A stretch of DNA of 64,000 bases from JAPHTQ01 sp050288165 (GTDB lineage: Bacteria; Pseudomonadota; Gammaproteobacteria; Thiohalomonadales; Thiohalomonadaceae). The notes below the pieces were generated by a model. That model saw nothing but the letters and a program-made list of their open reading frames with translations, did no database searches and had not been told where the DNA came from. Within the stretch, counting starts at the first letter, position 1. Each line of letters starts with the position of its first letter. Location of the stretch: assembly GCA_050288165.1 (NCBI GenBank), contig JBNKDG010000012.1, positions 13,661 through 77,660 on the forward strand. The letters run 5' to 3'. A program made the translations under genes and the position numbers. Below are positions 24,047 through 32,985 of this stretch, in pieces.

Positions 24047-25430
24047 CATTGCCTCCTTGCCGTTCATCACGCTTCTGCGACAACGGCGAGTGATGCGGTT
24101 TGATCTCGTGTACGGCGTGGTGTTGCAGCATCAGGTTGGCCAGGTCGTAGAGCGCCTGACGGGTGCCGCGATAACCTATCCAGTTGCGCTGGTAGCCACC
24201 GACCAGATCGTATTGCGGGAATCCTGCACGCTGCAGCGGCAGATGCAGACGCTCGGCGGTGGCCGCGCAGTGTGAATTGCCAATCAACAGTTCGGCACCC
24301 TGTTCCTGCGACTGTTTTTCCAGATCTTCGAGGTCACCAATCTTCACCTCTGCCAACGGCAATGGTTCGAGCGCGGGGCCACGGGTGCTGGTCACCGCGG
24401 CAACCACTTCCATGCCGATACCCTGAACCAGTTTGGTAAATGCCAGCAGTTCATCCGGTTCACCTGCCAAACCGACACGGCGCAGGCCGAGCATGAAGTG
24501 ACAATCGAGCATGGCGTCCTGCAACTGCGAACGCTGGCGATTCAGTTTTGCCGGAACGGGACGCTCGGCAAGCTTGCTCAGTGCATAAACAAATTCATCT
24601 ACCGCATCCAGCCCCATCAGTGAATCGAAATGCTGTACCGGCACACCAGTTTTTTCCTGCAACAGTTCGGCGGCCCTGTAGATCGACGGGCCGATCGCCA
24701 GGGTAGCAATGGAGTCACCCATCAGTGCGATTTCACTCAGCGGCGTTCCACCGATGGTCAACGGGTTGCTATCGCGATCGGTGAGGTGGCCGTCGAGGGA
24801 ATCGGAAACATCCGGCAGCAACAGCGGACGCAACTCAAAGGCTTCGAGCAGTTCTTTAAGGGTTTCCAGATCGCCCGGTGTCAGTGCAGAACCAGTAAGT
24901 ACATTAACCTGACGCTGACGACGGCCCGGTACGGTGCCCGCCTCTTCCGCACTCGGCACCAACACCCTGACCATCGACTCCACTGCGGCGGAAAAACCAC
25001 CCTCCAGGCTGGAGACGTAATCGGGGGTGTTGACCGGTACTACGGCGGTCTTCTCAAACTGAGGATACTTGGCGCGAAAGTCCTTAATCGCACGATGAAT
25101 ATCGGTGCCCTGAGTTTCGGAAAGGCCGGTGGTGATCAAGCCGATCACTTCCGGTGAATTCTTTTCGCAAATGGTCTTCAGACCTTCGACGATGTTTTCG
25201 TCGGCACCCATCACCGTACTTACCTGTTCCATCGCGGTGGTCTGCAACGGGATCGGCTCACGGAAGTGACGCACGAACATCACCTTGCCGAAAGCGGTAC
25301 AGCCCTGCGAACCGTGCAACATCGGAATCGCGCGGTTGAGACCGAGGATCGCCAGCGAAGCGCCGAGCGGCTGTGAGGTTTTCAGCGGACTGACGCTGAG
25401 TGCCTTGTTACGTTTGATGATCTCAGCCAT
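24009..25430 (-). CDS. nifN: FeMo-co scaffold subunit NifN
   Basis: 473 residues starting at ATG 25430 (MAEIIKRNKALSVSPLK). NifK-like fold: QPLGASLAILGL, MLHGSQGCTAFGKVMFVRHF, ITTGLSETQGTDI, GTPLSEIALMGDSIATLAIGPSIY, and NSHCAATAERLHLP. With NifE it forms the scaffold on which FeMo-co is finished. Start overlaps the nifE stop by eight bases, so the two are coupled. Longer frame to 25610 is out of family and was not used. Confidence 0.95.
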   Translation of the reverse strand: MAEIIKRNKALSVSPLKTSQPLGASLAILGLNRAIPMLHGSQGCTAFGKVMFVRHFREPIPLQTTAMEQVSTVMGADENIVEGLKTICEKNSPEVIGLITTGLSETQGTDIHRAIKDFRAKYPQFEKTAVVPVNTPDYVSSLEGGFSAAVESMVRVLVPSAEEAGTVPGRRQRQVNVLTGSALTPGDLETLKELLEAFELRPLLLPDVSDSLDGHLTDRDSNPLTIGGTPLSEIALMGDSIATLAIGPSIYRAAELLQEKTGVPVQHFDSLMGLDAVDEFVYALSKLAERPVPAKLNRQRSQLQDAMLDCHFMLGLRRVGLAGEPDELLAFTKLVQGIGMEVVAAVTSTRGPALEPLPLAEVKIGDLEDLEKQSQEQGAELLIGNSHCAATAERLHLPLQRAGFPQYDLVGGYQRNWIGYRGTRQALYDLANLMLQHHAVHEIKPHHSPLSQKRDERQGGNDGNTTPVKTAAH

Positions 25431-26808
25431 GGCTCTTCTCCCATGGTGCGGGACGGCGTAGCGCCTCCCAGATCGGATTCTCGATGCTCTGTGCCAGCTG
25501 TCGCGCCAGTTCCAGCATGCCGGTGTATCCGGCGTAACCAAACTCACGTTCCTGGTTGATATCGAGGAAGGGAATGCGCGCCTTAAGCGCGGTGTACATG
25601 TTGCGACCACCGGCGATCAGCAGATCGGCCTCGTAGTGATATACGGTGTCGAGCAGCGCGCGTGGGCTGCCGTCGTCGAGCATCAGTGCCTCTTCGCCCA
25701 TCAGCTCGCGAATACGCGCCTTGTCTTCTTCGGTCGATTTCTTGGTGCCGGTGGCAACCACTTCCATGCCGAGATCCTGCAGTGCAGAGATCACCGACCA
25801 GGATTTCACCCCACCGGTATAGAGCAGTGCGCGTTTGCCGCGCAGACGCTCGCGCCACGGTTGTAGCAGTTCGTCGATGCGTGCCTCTTCGCGGCCGATC
25901 AGTTGTTCAGTGCGTTGAGCCAGGTCGTCATCACCGAGTAGCAGTGCGAACTGGCGCAGTGCATCGGAGGTGTCGCGAATGCCGTAGAAACTGCCCTCGA
26001 ACCAGGGCGTGCCGTATTTATCCTGCAGCTTGCGCGCGACGTTCACCATCGCCTTGGAACAGACCATCATGTTGGCCTTGCTACGATGCATGGTCTGGAT
26101 CTCGCGGAAGCGGGAGTCGCCGGAAAGGGTGCCAAGCACACGCAGACCCAGTTCATCGAACAGCGGGGTCACATGCCACAGCTCACCGGCGATGTTGTAT
26201 TCGCCGACCAGCGCGATGTCGTGAATGGCGATACCCCGTTCCAGCGCCTCGGGTGGCAGCGGGTCAGGCTCGCGTGTACCGATGACGTGTTTGACCATCG
26301 CCTCACCGGCGATGCGATTGCCAAGATTCTTGGTGCCGTAGAAACCGGCGCCGTCGACCGGTACCACCGGCACGCCCCACTTCTCGGTGGCGGCCTTGCA
26401 TACGGCATCGACGTCGTCGCCGATCAACGCCGGTACGCATGTGTTGTAGACGAAGACCGCCGCCGGGGAGTAGCTGTCGATGGCCTGTTTGATGGAGTGG
26501 AACAGGCGCTTTTCGCCGCGGCCCATGATCACGTCCTGTTCGGTCAGGTCGGTGGTCATGCCGATTTTGTAGAGTGTCGGGCCGGAGGAGCGGGTGCCAC
26601 GGTTATCCCAGGAGGAACCGGCGCAGGCGATGGGACCGTGAACGATGTGCGCCACATCGGCGATGGGCAGTAGTGCTATCTGCGCACCGTCGAAGGCGCA
26701 ACCCCCGGCGGTGGCACCAGGCTTGGGCTTGGCACAACCAGACTTCGATTTCTTGTTGTGGGCGCAGGCCGGTTCGTCCAGCAGGGCGGCAATATCTTTT
26801 GGCTGCAT
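25423..26808 (-). CDS. nifE: FeMo-co scaffold subunit NifE
   Basis: 461 residues, NifD-like: CAFDGAQIALLPIADVAHIVHGPIACAGSSWDNRG near residues 37-71 (quoted in part; includes the cysteines that hold the NifEN iron-sulfur cluster), VYNTCVPALIGDDVDAV, LGEYNIAGE-like LVGEYNIAGELWHVT, and YAGYTGMLELARQL. First gene of nif block 1 and just downstream of a sigma54 promoter with a NifA site. Confidence 0.96.
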   Translation of the reverse strand: MQPKDIAALLDEPACAHNKKSKSGCAKPKPGATAGGCAFDGAQIALLPIADVAHIVHGPIACAGSSWDNRGTRSSGPTLYKIGMTTDLTEQDVIMGRGEKRLFHSIKQAIDSYSPAAVFVYNTCVPALIGDDVDAVCKAATEKWGVPVVPVDGAGFYGTKNLGNRIAGEAMVKHVIGTREPDPLPPEALERGIAIHDIALVGEYNIAGELWHVTPLFDELGLRVLGTLSGDSRFREIQTMHRSKANMMVCSKAMVNVARKLQDKYGTPWFEGSFYGIRDTSDALRQFALLLGDDDLAQRTEQLIGREEARIDELLQPWRERLRGKRALLYTGGVKSWSVISALQDLGMEVVATGTKKSTEEDKARIRELMGEEALMLDDGSPRALLDTVYHYEADLLIAGGRNMYTALKARIPFLDINQEREFGYAGYTGMLELARQLAQSIENPIWEALRRPAPWEKSHG

Positions 26809-26847
26809 AGCGACACCACTCTCGATAGGTTCTGTTGCCTATCCTTT

Positions 26848-26863
26848 TGCAACCGCCGTGCCA
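26848..26863 (-). promoter_or_regulatory. Sigma54 -24/-12 promoter of nifE
   Basis: On the minus strand the sequence is TGGCAC-GGCGG-TTGCA, an exact match to the TGGCAC-N5-TTGCA consensus. It would start a transcript about 28 bases before the nifE ATG. Confidence 0.93.
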
Positions 26864-26867
26864 CCCA

Positions 26868-26880
26868 TATCATATTGATT
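26868..26880 (-). promoter_or_regulatory. IHF-like site between NifA site and nifE promoter
   Basis: The minus strand reads AATCAATATGATA, one mismatch from the IHF consensus WATCAANNNNTTR. It lies just where IHF bends DNA at nif promoters, between the NifA site and the -24 box. ihfA is also in this window. Confidence 0.45.
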
Positions 26881-26906
26881 CTAATAACATTGTCGTTTTG
26901 TCGCTT

Positions 26907-26922
26907 TGTCACGATTACGACA
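26907..26922. promoter_or_regulatory. NifA upstream activator site for nifE
   Basis: TGT-CACGATTACG-ACA, an exact TGT-N10-ACA match, centred about 79 bases upstream of the predicted nifE start point. Confidence 0.82.
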
Positions 26923-26997
26923 AAATGACCAATATGGCTCCCTACCCGACATTCGCCATTGCAGCCGACGGAAGCCGATGTTTCAATATCGCCCATT

Positions 26998-27693
26998 ATG
27001 CGTATCCACTACCTGCAACACGTCCCCTTTGAAGGTCTGGGCAACATCGAAGCCTGGGCCCTGAGCCATGGCCACACCCTCACGGCAACCCGCCTGTTCA
27101 CCAATGAACAGTTACCCAGCCTGGATCGTTTCGACATGCTGGTCATCATGGGTGGGCCGATGAGTGTCCACGACGAGGCAGAACACGTCTGGCTCAAGGC
27201 GGAGAAATGGTTTGTGAGTCAGGTGGTTGCGGCCGACAAGCCGATTCTGGGGGTCTGCCTCGGTGCCCAGCTACTGGCCGAGGTGCTGGGCGGCAAGGTC
27301 TCCCAAAATCCCCACAAAGAGATCGGTTGGTTCCCCATTACCCTGACTGATGTCTTTGCCGACATTGAACCGGGGCGACACCTGCCGCGCCAGAGCGAGG
27401 CGTTCCACTGGCACGGCGAAACCTTCTCCCTGCCCACGGGGGCCACGCGTATAGCATCCAGCAAGGCCTGTGAGAATCAGGGCTTCATCTACAACGGTAA
27501 GATCATTGCCCTGCAATTCCACCTGGAAATGACGCTCCAAGGCGCCGAAGAATTGATCCTTCACTCGGCAAATGAGTTGGTTACGGGTGATTACATCCAG
27601 ACAGAAGAGGAGATGCTGCATGACCCACAGCGGTTTCTGCACACCAATCGCATGATGGTCACACTCCTCGACTATCTACAGTTGCACAGTTAA
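26998..27693 (+). CDS. Class I glutamine amidotransferase-like protein (GMP synthase-type domain)
   Basis: 231 residues, a single GATase1 domain. Nucleophile cysteine in GVCLGAQLLAE, oxyanion region VIMGGPMSVHDE, and the histidine and glutamate in ALQFHLEMT. Start at ATG 26998 (MRIHYLQHVPFEGLG), the common family start. Such free-standing proteins resemble YfeJ and gamma-glutamyl hydrolases; no synthetase domain is attached and substrate is unknown. It is divergent from nifE and shares its 190-bp control region. Confidence 0.88.
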   Translation: MRIHYLQHVPFEGLGNIEAWALSHGHTLTATRLFTNEQLPSLDRFDMLVIMGGPMSVHDEAEHVWLKAEKWFVSQVVAADKPILGVCLGAQLLAEVLGGKVSQNPHKEIGWFPITLTDVFADIEPGRHLPRQSEAFHWHGETFSLPTGATRIASSKACENQGFIYNGKIIALQFHLEMTLQGAEELILHSANELVTGDYIQTEEEMLHDPQRFLHTNRMMVTLLDYLQLHS

Positions 27694-27801
27694 TCGGATT
27701 TTCTGCTCAAGAACACTTGCTTAGCGACAGGTTATTACCTAATTTCTATCTAATAGCCTTTATATATCGTTACTGCTATTACCCCGTGCACTGGAGACAA
27801 T

Positions 27802-28095
27802 ATGAAAACAACAGCAACCCGCGTTAATCGTCGTAAACTGCTGCAGGGACTTGCCGCCATTCCAGTCATCTCGCTATTCGGTTATCAGGAACGTGCCGAA
27901 GCTGAAATGCTCAGTGTCGATGACCCTATCGCCAAGAATTTCCAGTACACGGAGGCCAGTACCGTTGCTGGCCAAACCTGTGCCAACTGCAACCTATACA
28001 CTGGTGGCACCGCACCTACCGGTGGATGTCCGTTATTTGGCGCCAAGCAGGTTGTCGCCGCGGGCTGGTGTAAAGCATGGGTGGCAAAGAAGTAG
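27802..28095 (+). CDS. High-potential iron-sulfur protein (HiPIP), Tat-exported
   Basis: 97 residues. Twin-arginine signal NRRKLLQGLAAIPVIS, then a mature domain with the four cluster cysteines C60, C63, C76 and C90 (TCANCNLY, GGCPLFG, GWCKAW). HiPIPs are periplasmic one-electron carriers common in purple sulfur and related bacteria, delivering electrons to reaction centres or cytochrome oxidases. The PhnD-like gene starts 28 bases later, so co-transcription is possible though a functional tie is not evident. Confidence 0.95.
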   Translation: MKTTATRVNRRKLLQGLAAIPVISLFGYQERAEAEMLSVDDPIAKNFQYTEASTVAGQTCANCNLYTGGTAPTGGCPLFGAKQVVAAGWCKAWVAKK

Positions 28096-28123
28096 CCCCG
28101 TAGCCAATACTGCGTCCAACTCC

Positions 28124-28972
28124 ATGCGTACCCGGCTCCAGTCGATTCTGCTACTGGCTCTTTTGCTTGCGCCAATTGGCGCAACAGCAGAAGAGAGTCT
28201 GTTGATGGGGGTATTCCCTCGACGCAATGCCACCCAAACCTCGCAGTTTTTCTCCCCCCTTGCCGACTACCTGAGCAAACAACTTGGCCGTCAGGTCAAG
28301 CTGGTCATCACCAAGGACTTCCCGACTTTCTGGAAAGACGTCAAGGCAAAACGCTACGACATTGTTCATTACAATCAGTATCACTACATTGAATCAGCGG
28401 ACGACTACGACGTCATCGTCTGTAATCAGGAACAGGGTAGCGACGAGATCGCCGGTGCCCTGTATGTCCGAAAAGACAGCGGCATAACCGAGATTGGTCA
28501 ATTGCGTGGCCGCAACATCATCTTTGGCGGTGGCAAGGATGCGATGATGAGCTATATCGTTCCCCGCCACCTGCTGCTCAAGGGCGGGCTGGGCGAAAAC
28601 GACTTTATCACTCACTTTGCCAGCAATCCGCCCAATGCGGTGCTCGCCGCTTACTTCAAACAGGCTGATGCTGCGGGCGCAGGTGATGTGGTGATGAAGC
28701 TGCCGACAGTTACCCATATTGCCAAAGTGGATGACTTACGTTACCTGGCTGTGAGCAAACCGATCAAACAGCTACCCTGGGCAGTACGCCGGGACCATCC
28801 AGCGAAACTGCGTGACAGGATACAGGCATTAATGACCGGACTTGGTACATCCGATGAGGGTAAAGCAATACTCAAAGCAGCGCATGTCAATGGCTTTAGT
28901 CAGGTAGTGGATGGTGACTATGACAGCGCGCGTGAAATCATTACCGATGTCATGCCGGGCAGCAGAGAGTAA
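28124..28972 (+). CDS. PhnD-like periplasmic substrate-binding protein
   Basis: 282 residues: signal peptide (SILLLALLLAPIGATAEE), then the phosphate/phosphite/phosphonate-binding family fold: LMGVFPRRNATQTSQFFSPLADYL (quoted in part), YDIVHYNQYHYI, GRNIIFGGGKDAMMSYIVPRHLL. No transporter ATPase or permease gene follows; instead a membrane GGDEF-EAL gene starts eight bases later. It is thus probably the ligand sensor for that protein rather than a transport subunit. Ligand (phosphonate, phosphite, an organic anion) is unknown. Confidence 0.85.
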   Translation: MRTRLQSILLLALLLAPIGATAEESLLMGVFPRRNATQTSQFFSPLADYLSKQLGRQVKLVITKDFPTFWKDVKAKRYDIVHYNQYHYIESADDYDVIVCNQEQGSDEIAGALYVRKDSGITEIGQLRGRNIIFGGGKDAMMSYIVPRHLLLKGGLGENDFITHFASNPPNAVLAAYFKQADAAGAGDVVMKLPTVTHIAKVDDLRYLAVSKPIKQLPWAVRRDHPAKLRDRIQALMTGLGTSDEGKAILKAAHVNGFSQVVDGDYDSAREIITDVMPGSRE

Positions 28973-28980
28973 GAAATACG

Positions 28981-31056
28981 ATGCAGATGGTCTCACGCCT
29001 GGGTGTAAAATTTGTCGTGCTGGTGGTGGCGATTCTGTCGTTGACACTGCTTCTCAGTGCATCATGGTTTGTGACACAGCAAAAGCAGCAACTACAGGAG
29101 CAGTTGCTCGACCGGGAGAAGTTGATAGGCAACTTCCTCGCAGCGGCCAGTGTGGGGCCAATACTCTCCTACGACTTTGTCACCCTTGAAAATTACGTCA
29201 AGGATACTGATACGCGTCCCGATGTCGTCTTTAGTGTGATACTCGATAGCAACAACATTCCACTAACAAACTACATCAACAATAACAATCCATATGTGCG
29301 CAATCTGGCGAGTGGTGCTGAGCTTGATTCCATCACTGATCTCCTGCAAATTGCCCTGCAATCGCCCTCAGTGACCGTTGCCACCTTCCCGATCGAATAC
29401 AACCAGCGACAACTTGGCAGCGTGATCGTCGGCATTAGTAATGAGCGACTGGAACAGGAAATCATGGACTATTTCGTGCTCCAGCTTGCCGTCTATAGCA
29501 CCATCATTCTATTCCTCAGTTTATCCATTTACCTGGTATTCCGTTTTAGTGTACTCCAACCAATTAATCATCTCATTAATGGTGCACGCCGTATTTCAGA
29601 CGGGCAATATGATGAGCCTGTCATGGTCACCTCCAGAGATGAAATGGGTGAACTGACCAAGACCTTTAACAACATGATGAGCGAAGTACGCAAGGATCGT
29701 GAGCTACTAAACTTTCAGGCCAACTTTGATTCACTGACCGGTTTACCCAACCGGGTTCAGGCGGTGGAGCGACTTGCTCTGGAGATATCACGTGCACAAC
29801 GGGAAGATCATGGTTTTGCCATCATTTTTATCGACCTCAACAACTTCAAATACGTCAATGACACCATGGGGCACATGGCAGGCGATGAATTATTGGCTGG
29901 ACTGAGCAAGCGTTTTCGCTCAGTACTGCGTGGTTCAGATATTATTGCCCGTCTTGGCGGCGACGAATTCCTGGTCATACTGCCCACTGCGACACGTCCG
30001 GCCGAAAGTAAGGAAGTCGCACAGCGACTCATCGACAGTCTCGAAGACGCGATCATGGTGCAGGGACGAGAAGTCTTTATCCGTTGCAGCATGGGCATCG
30101 CAATTTACCCAACGGACGGCAAAAGTGCTGAAGAGCTTATGGCCAATGCAGATAACGCCATGTACCAGTCAAAACTGGCGCATACTGACGACATCAGTTT
30201 CTTTGCCCCGGAGATGAACCAGAAATTCAAGGAACGCCTTGAACTGGAACATGACATGCACCTGGCATTGGAACAACAGCAATTCAAGCTTTACTATCAA
30301 CCCATCTACAACATCAAGGAACAACGAGTTGTCGGTGCTGAGGTACTACTGCGTTGGCTGCACCCCAAGCGTGGCATCATTCACCCGCTGACTTTCATCC
30401 CACTCGCGGAATCTACCGGTCGTATCATCCAGATTGGACGCTGGGCAATTCATAGCGCGCTTACCAGCGTAAGAGATCTACTGGAACAGGGATTGAACCC
30501 CGGTTATGTGACCGTAAATGTTTCGAGGGTACAGTTGACCAGCGACTTTGAGGCTATGATCCAGTCAGCGCTTGACCTTGCCAATCTACCGGCTAGCCGA
30601 CTGCGCCTGGAAGTGACAGAGAGCGCGCTGATGGAGCACTATGGTGAATTACCTGAAATGTTACGCCGTCTGGATAGTATCGGCGTCAAGTTGGTGCTGG
30701 ATGACTTCGGCACCGGCTTCTCATCCCTCAACTATCTCAAGCATTTTCCTTTTCATACACTGAAAATCGATAAAAGTTTTATCGACAATGTCCCTGACAA
30801 CGAGGATGACGCTTCACTGGTACGCGGCATCATCGCGATGGCTCGCAGCCTTGGCCTGACCATCATCAGTGAAGGGGTAGAACGTGACGACCAGTACCGT
30901 TTCCTGCTCGGTTCAGATGTCGACGCGGCGCAAGGATATCTGTTCGCCAGACCTATGTCTTACGACGATTATATTGCCTACTTGCTCAAGCAACAGGATA
31001 GCGCAAATGCCAGCAGCGCAGGTGAAACAAGCATCTTACTAAAAAAGCCACGCTAG
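28981..31056 (+). CDS. Membrane GGDEF-EAL cyclic-di-GMP enzyme
   Basis: 691 residues. Helix about 12-33, a periplasmic domain to about 165, a second helix (LQLAVYSTIILFLSLSIYLVF, quoted in part), HAMP (about 190-245), GGDEF domain with intact GGDEF at about 326, and an EAL domain. The EAL signature reads EVL (about 452) and other key residues remain (NVS, TESALM, DDFGTGFSSL, K, E of EGVE), so phosphodiesterase activity may persist. The periplasmic domain could dock the PhnD-like protein of the preceding gene, setting c-di-GMP by its ligand. Confidence 0.92.
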   Translation: MQMVSRLGVKFVVLVVAILSLTLLLSASWFVTQQKQQLQEQLLDREKLIGNFLAAASVGPILSYDFVTLENYVKDTDTRPDVVFSVILDSNNIPLTNYINNNNPYVRNLASGAELDSITDLLQIALQSPSVTVATFPIEYNQRQLGSVIVGISNERLEQEIMDYFVLQLAVYSTIILFLSLSIYLVFRFSVLQPINHLINGARRISDGQYDEPVMVTSRDEMGELTKTFNNMMSEVRKDRELLNFQANFDSLTGLPNRVQAVERLALEISRAQREDHGFAIIFIDLNNFKYVNDTMGHMAGDELLAGLSKRFRSVLRGSDIIARLGGDEFLVILPTATRPAESKEVAQRLIDSLEDAIMVQGREVFIRCSMGIAIYPTDGKSAEELMANADNAMYQSKLAHTDDISFFAPEMNQKFKERLELEHDMHLALEQQQFKLYYQPIYNIKEQRVVGAEVLLRWLHPKRGIIHPLTFIPLAESTGRIIQIGRWAIHSALTSVRDLLEQGLNPGYVTVNVSRVQLTSDFEAMIQSALDLANLPASRLRLEVTESALMEHYGELPEMLRRLDSIGVKLVLDDFGTGFSSLNYLKHFPFHTLKIDKSFIDNVPDNEDDASLVRGIIAMARSLGLTIISEGVERDDQYRFLLGSDVDAAQGYLFARPMSYDDYIAYLLKQQDSANASSAGETSILLKKPR

Positions 31057-31061
31057 ATAAT

Positions 31062-32276
31062 TCAGAAATAAAAGCGCAAGCGTAGAGTCATCGCCATAGG
31101 TAGATGACCGAATTCAGATTGAACCTCACTCGTACTATTCAAACCCTTGCCGTTGGAAAACATCAGGGAAAACAGCAGATCGGATTCATTACTCACAGAG
31201 TACTTCAGGCTAAGCTGATGCAACAGCGAGGTAGCAAGTTTATCCTGCCCATCACTGACGCTGGCGGTAAACAGTGAATAGCTGCCGTGGAGCAGTGGCG
31301 TGATATCCCGATCGACCATCAATCCCAGTACCTGCCTGCCAAGTTGTTGCTGCAGACCATAGCTCATGAGTGGATCAGTGACCATTGCAGCAAGCGCCGC
31401 TTCCGAGCTTGCACCATGACCATTGTCATACCATTCGGCGGCAATCAAGGTACCGTCGGAAAACTGGTAATCAACACCGGCGATCCAGAAAAGGAATTTT
31501 TCATCCGTATCATTGAGAGTATAGTGAGCGCCCTCCACTCGCCAGCCCATACCACCCAAGGCACTTTCGAAACTGCCGCCAACAACCGTGTTACCCAGTA
31601 CACTGCCTCCTAGCAGGGAAAGCTCCGAAATCTCCCCCGCCTGTCGGCGGTAATAAAATCCACCACTGTTTTCCACGACGTCGTTGTCTTTGGGTTTCAA
31701 TACATACGCAGCGGTCAACGAGGAAAAGGGAGAGGGATACCAGTCAAACAGGAGACTATCGATACCCGGCTTAAAATCGGTGTCGAGATCGGTCGGTGCG
31801 AAGGCGCCGAAGATATTCAGCGGTTGCCAGAAGCGCCCACTCCCCCAATCGATCGGCTGCCGACCGAGAGCGAGACTCATATTGCCGAAACGATGTTTGC
31901 AGGAGAAGCGATCCAGCTCATAACCGATACGGGTAGTCGTGCTGCCGGTGCTTTCATCCAACCAGTTGTCCGACAGATCGTCGTAACGAAACAGTGTCGA
32001 TGAAGCGGCATAGGAGAGGTAACCATCGGTGTGCTGTCGGGCCATTTTCAGATGTACCGACCACTCATCACTTTCACTGGCGTCATCCAGCATCAGCCGC
32101 ACGCTCTCCTGATCGGCGATAAGGGTCTGGTTGTTTTCATCGACATAACCCAAATCACCTTTCTCAGCCACTGCGGTAGTACCCAGCATGGAGAAACGGC
32201 CGGTCAACTCCATCGCATCGAGCGTTGCCCAGGGCGACGACACGGCGAGAAGAATGAAAAGATTACATGGACGCAT
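31062..32276 (-). CDS. Outer-membrane beta-barrel of the ABC/LolA-like operon
   Basis: 404 residues starting at ATG 32276 (MRPCNLFILLAVSS), with a signal peptide and a C-terminal MTLRLRFYF ending in phenylalanine, the outer-membrane insertion signal. Motif LGRQPIDWGSGRFWQPLN resembles a pattern of barrels (DUF1302-like) that accompany RND/MMPL or ABC lipid-type exporters. Its start overlaps the ATPase gene by 14 bases, so it is the last gene of the operon. Likely the outer-membrane end of the pathway; substrate unknown. Confidence 0.68.
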   Translation of the reverse strand: MRPCNLFILLAVSSPWATLDAMELTGRFSMLGTTAVAEKGDLGYVDENNQTLIADQESVRLMLDDASESDEWSVHLKMARQHTDGYLSYAASSTLFRYDDLSDNWLDESTGSTTTRIGYELDRFSCKHRFGNMSLALGRQPIDWGSGRFWQPLNIFGAFAPTDLDTDFKPGIDSLLFDWYPSPFSSLTAAYVLKPKDNDVVENSGGFYYRRQAGEISELSLLGGSVLGNTVVGGSFESALGGMGWRVEGAHYTLNDTDEKFLFWIAGVDYQFSDGTLIAAEWYDNGHGASSEAALAAMVTDPLMSYGLQQQLGRQVLGLMVDRDITPLLHGSYSLFTASVSDGQDKLATSLLHQLSLKYSVSNESDLLFSLMFSNGKGLNSTSEVQSEFGHLPMAMTLRLRFYF

Positions 32277-32970
32277 GAGAATGCCGTTCGACCCTTTCAT
32301 CGCTTTCAATCTGGCCGTCGCGCAGTGTAATGATGCGCTCGGCCCGCTCCACGACTCGTGGATCATGGGTGGAAAAGATAAAGGTGGTTTTCTCCTCATG
32401 GGAGAGTTTGTGCATGATGTCGAGCAGCGCGCCAGCGTTTTCCGAATCGAGGTTGGCGGTCGGTTCGTCGGCCAGCACCAAACGTGGATTGGCCGCCAGG
32501 GCACGCGCCACCGCCACACGTTGCTGCTGTCCGCCGGAGAGCGCCGCGGGACGACGATGCATCATCTCTTTCAAACCAACCAGCTCCAGGTAATGCTCCG
32601 CCCGCTCACGTTGTTCATGCAACGGTCTGCCCTGCAACACCATCACCAGTTCCACATTTTCCAGTGCGCTCAACACCGGCACCAGATTATAGGCCTGGAA
32701 GATAAAGCCAAGCTGGAACAGACGGAAATCGGAGAGCGCTGCTTCACTCAATGAAGTGAGGTCGGTGCTGTTAAGGTGAATGTTTCCGCTGCTCGGTGCA
32801 TCGAGACCGCCGATGATATTGAGCAGAGTGGTCTTGCCGGAACCGGAAGGGCCGACCAGGGCAGCGAACTCCCCCTCCTCCACCTGCATGTTGATCGCCT
32901 GCAGGGCCTGCACTTCCACTTCGCCCTGGCGGTAACGTTTTCCAATGTCGTTCAATCTTAGAAGCGCCAT
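32263..32970 (-). CDS. LolD/MacB-type ABC transporter ATPase
   Basis: 235 residues: Walker A GPSGSGKTTLLN, Q-loop FIFQAYNLVP, signature LSGGQQQRVAVARAL, Walker B LVLADEPTANLD, H-loop STHD. The family pairs with FtsX-like permeases that do mechanotransmission (LolCDE, MacB). Sixteen bases after the second permease gene. Substrate moves at the outer leaflet of the inner membrane or in the periplasm, not through the membrane, by family logic. Confidence 0.94.
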   Translation of the reverse strand: MALLRLNDIGKRYRQGEVEVQALQAINMQVEEGEFAALVGPSGSGKTTLLNIIGGLDAPSSGNIHLNSTDLTSLSEAALSDFRLFQLGFIFQAYNLVPVLSALENVELVMVLQGRPLHEQRERAEHYLELVGLKEMMHRRPAALSGGQQQRVAVARALAANPRLVLADEPTANLDSENAGALLDIMHKLSHEEKTTFIFSTHDPRVVERAERIITLRDGQIESDERVERHSHASM

Positions 32971-32985
32971 AGTTAATACTCCAAT

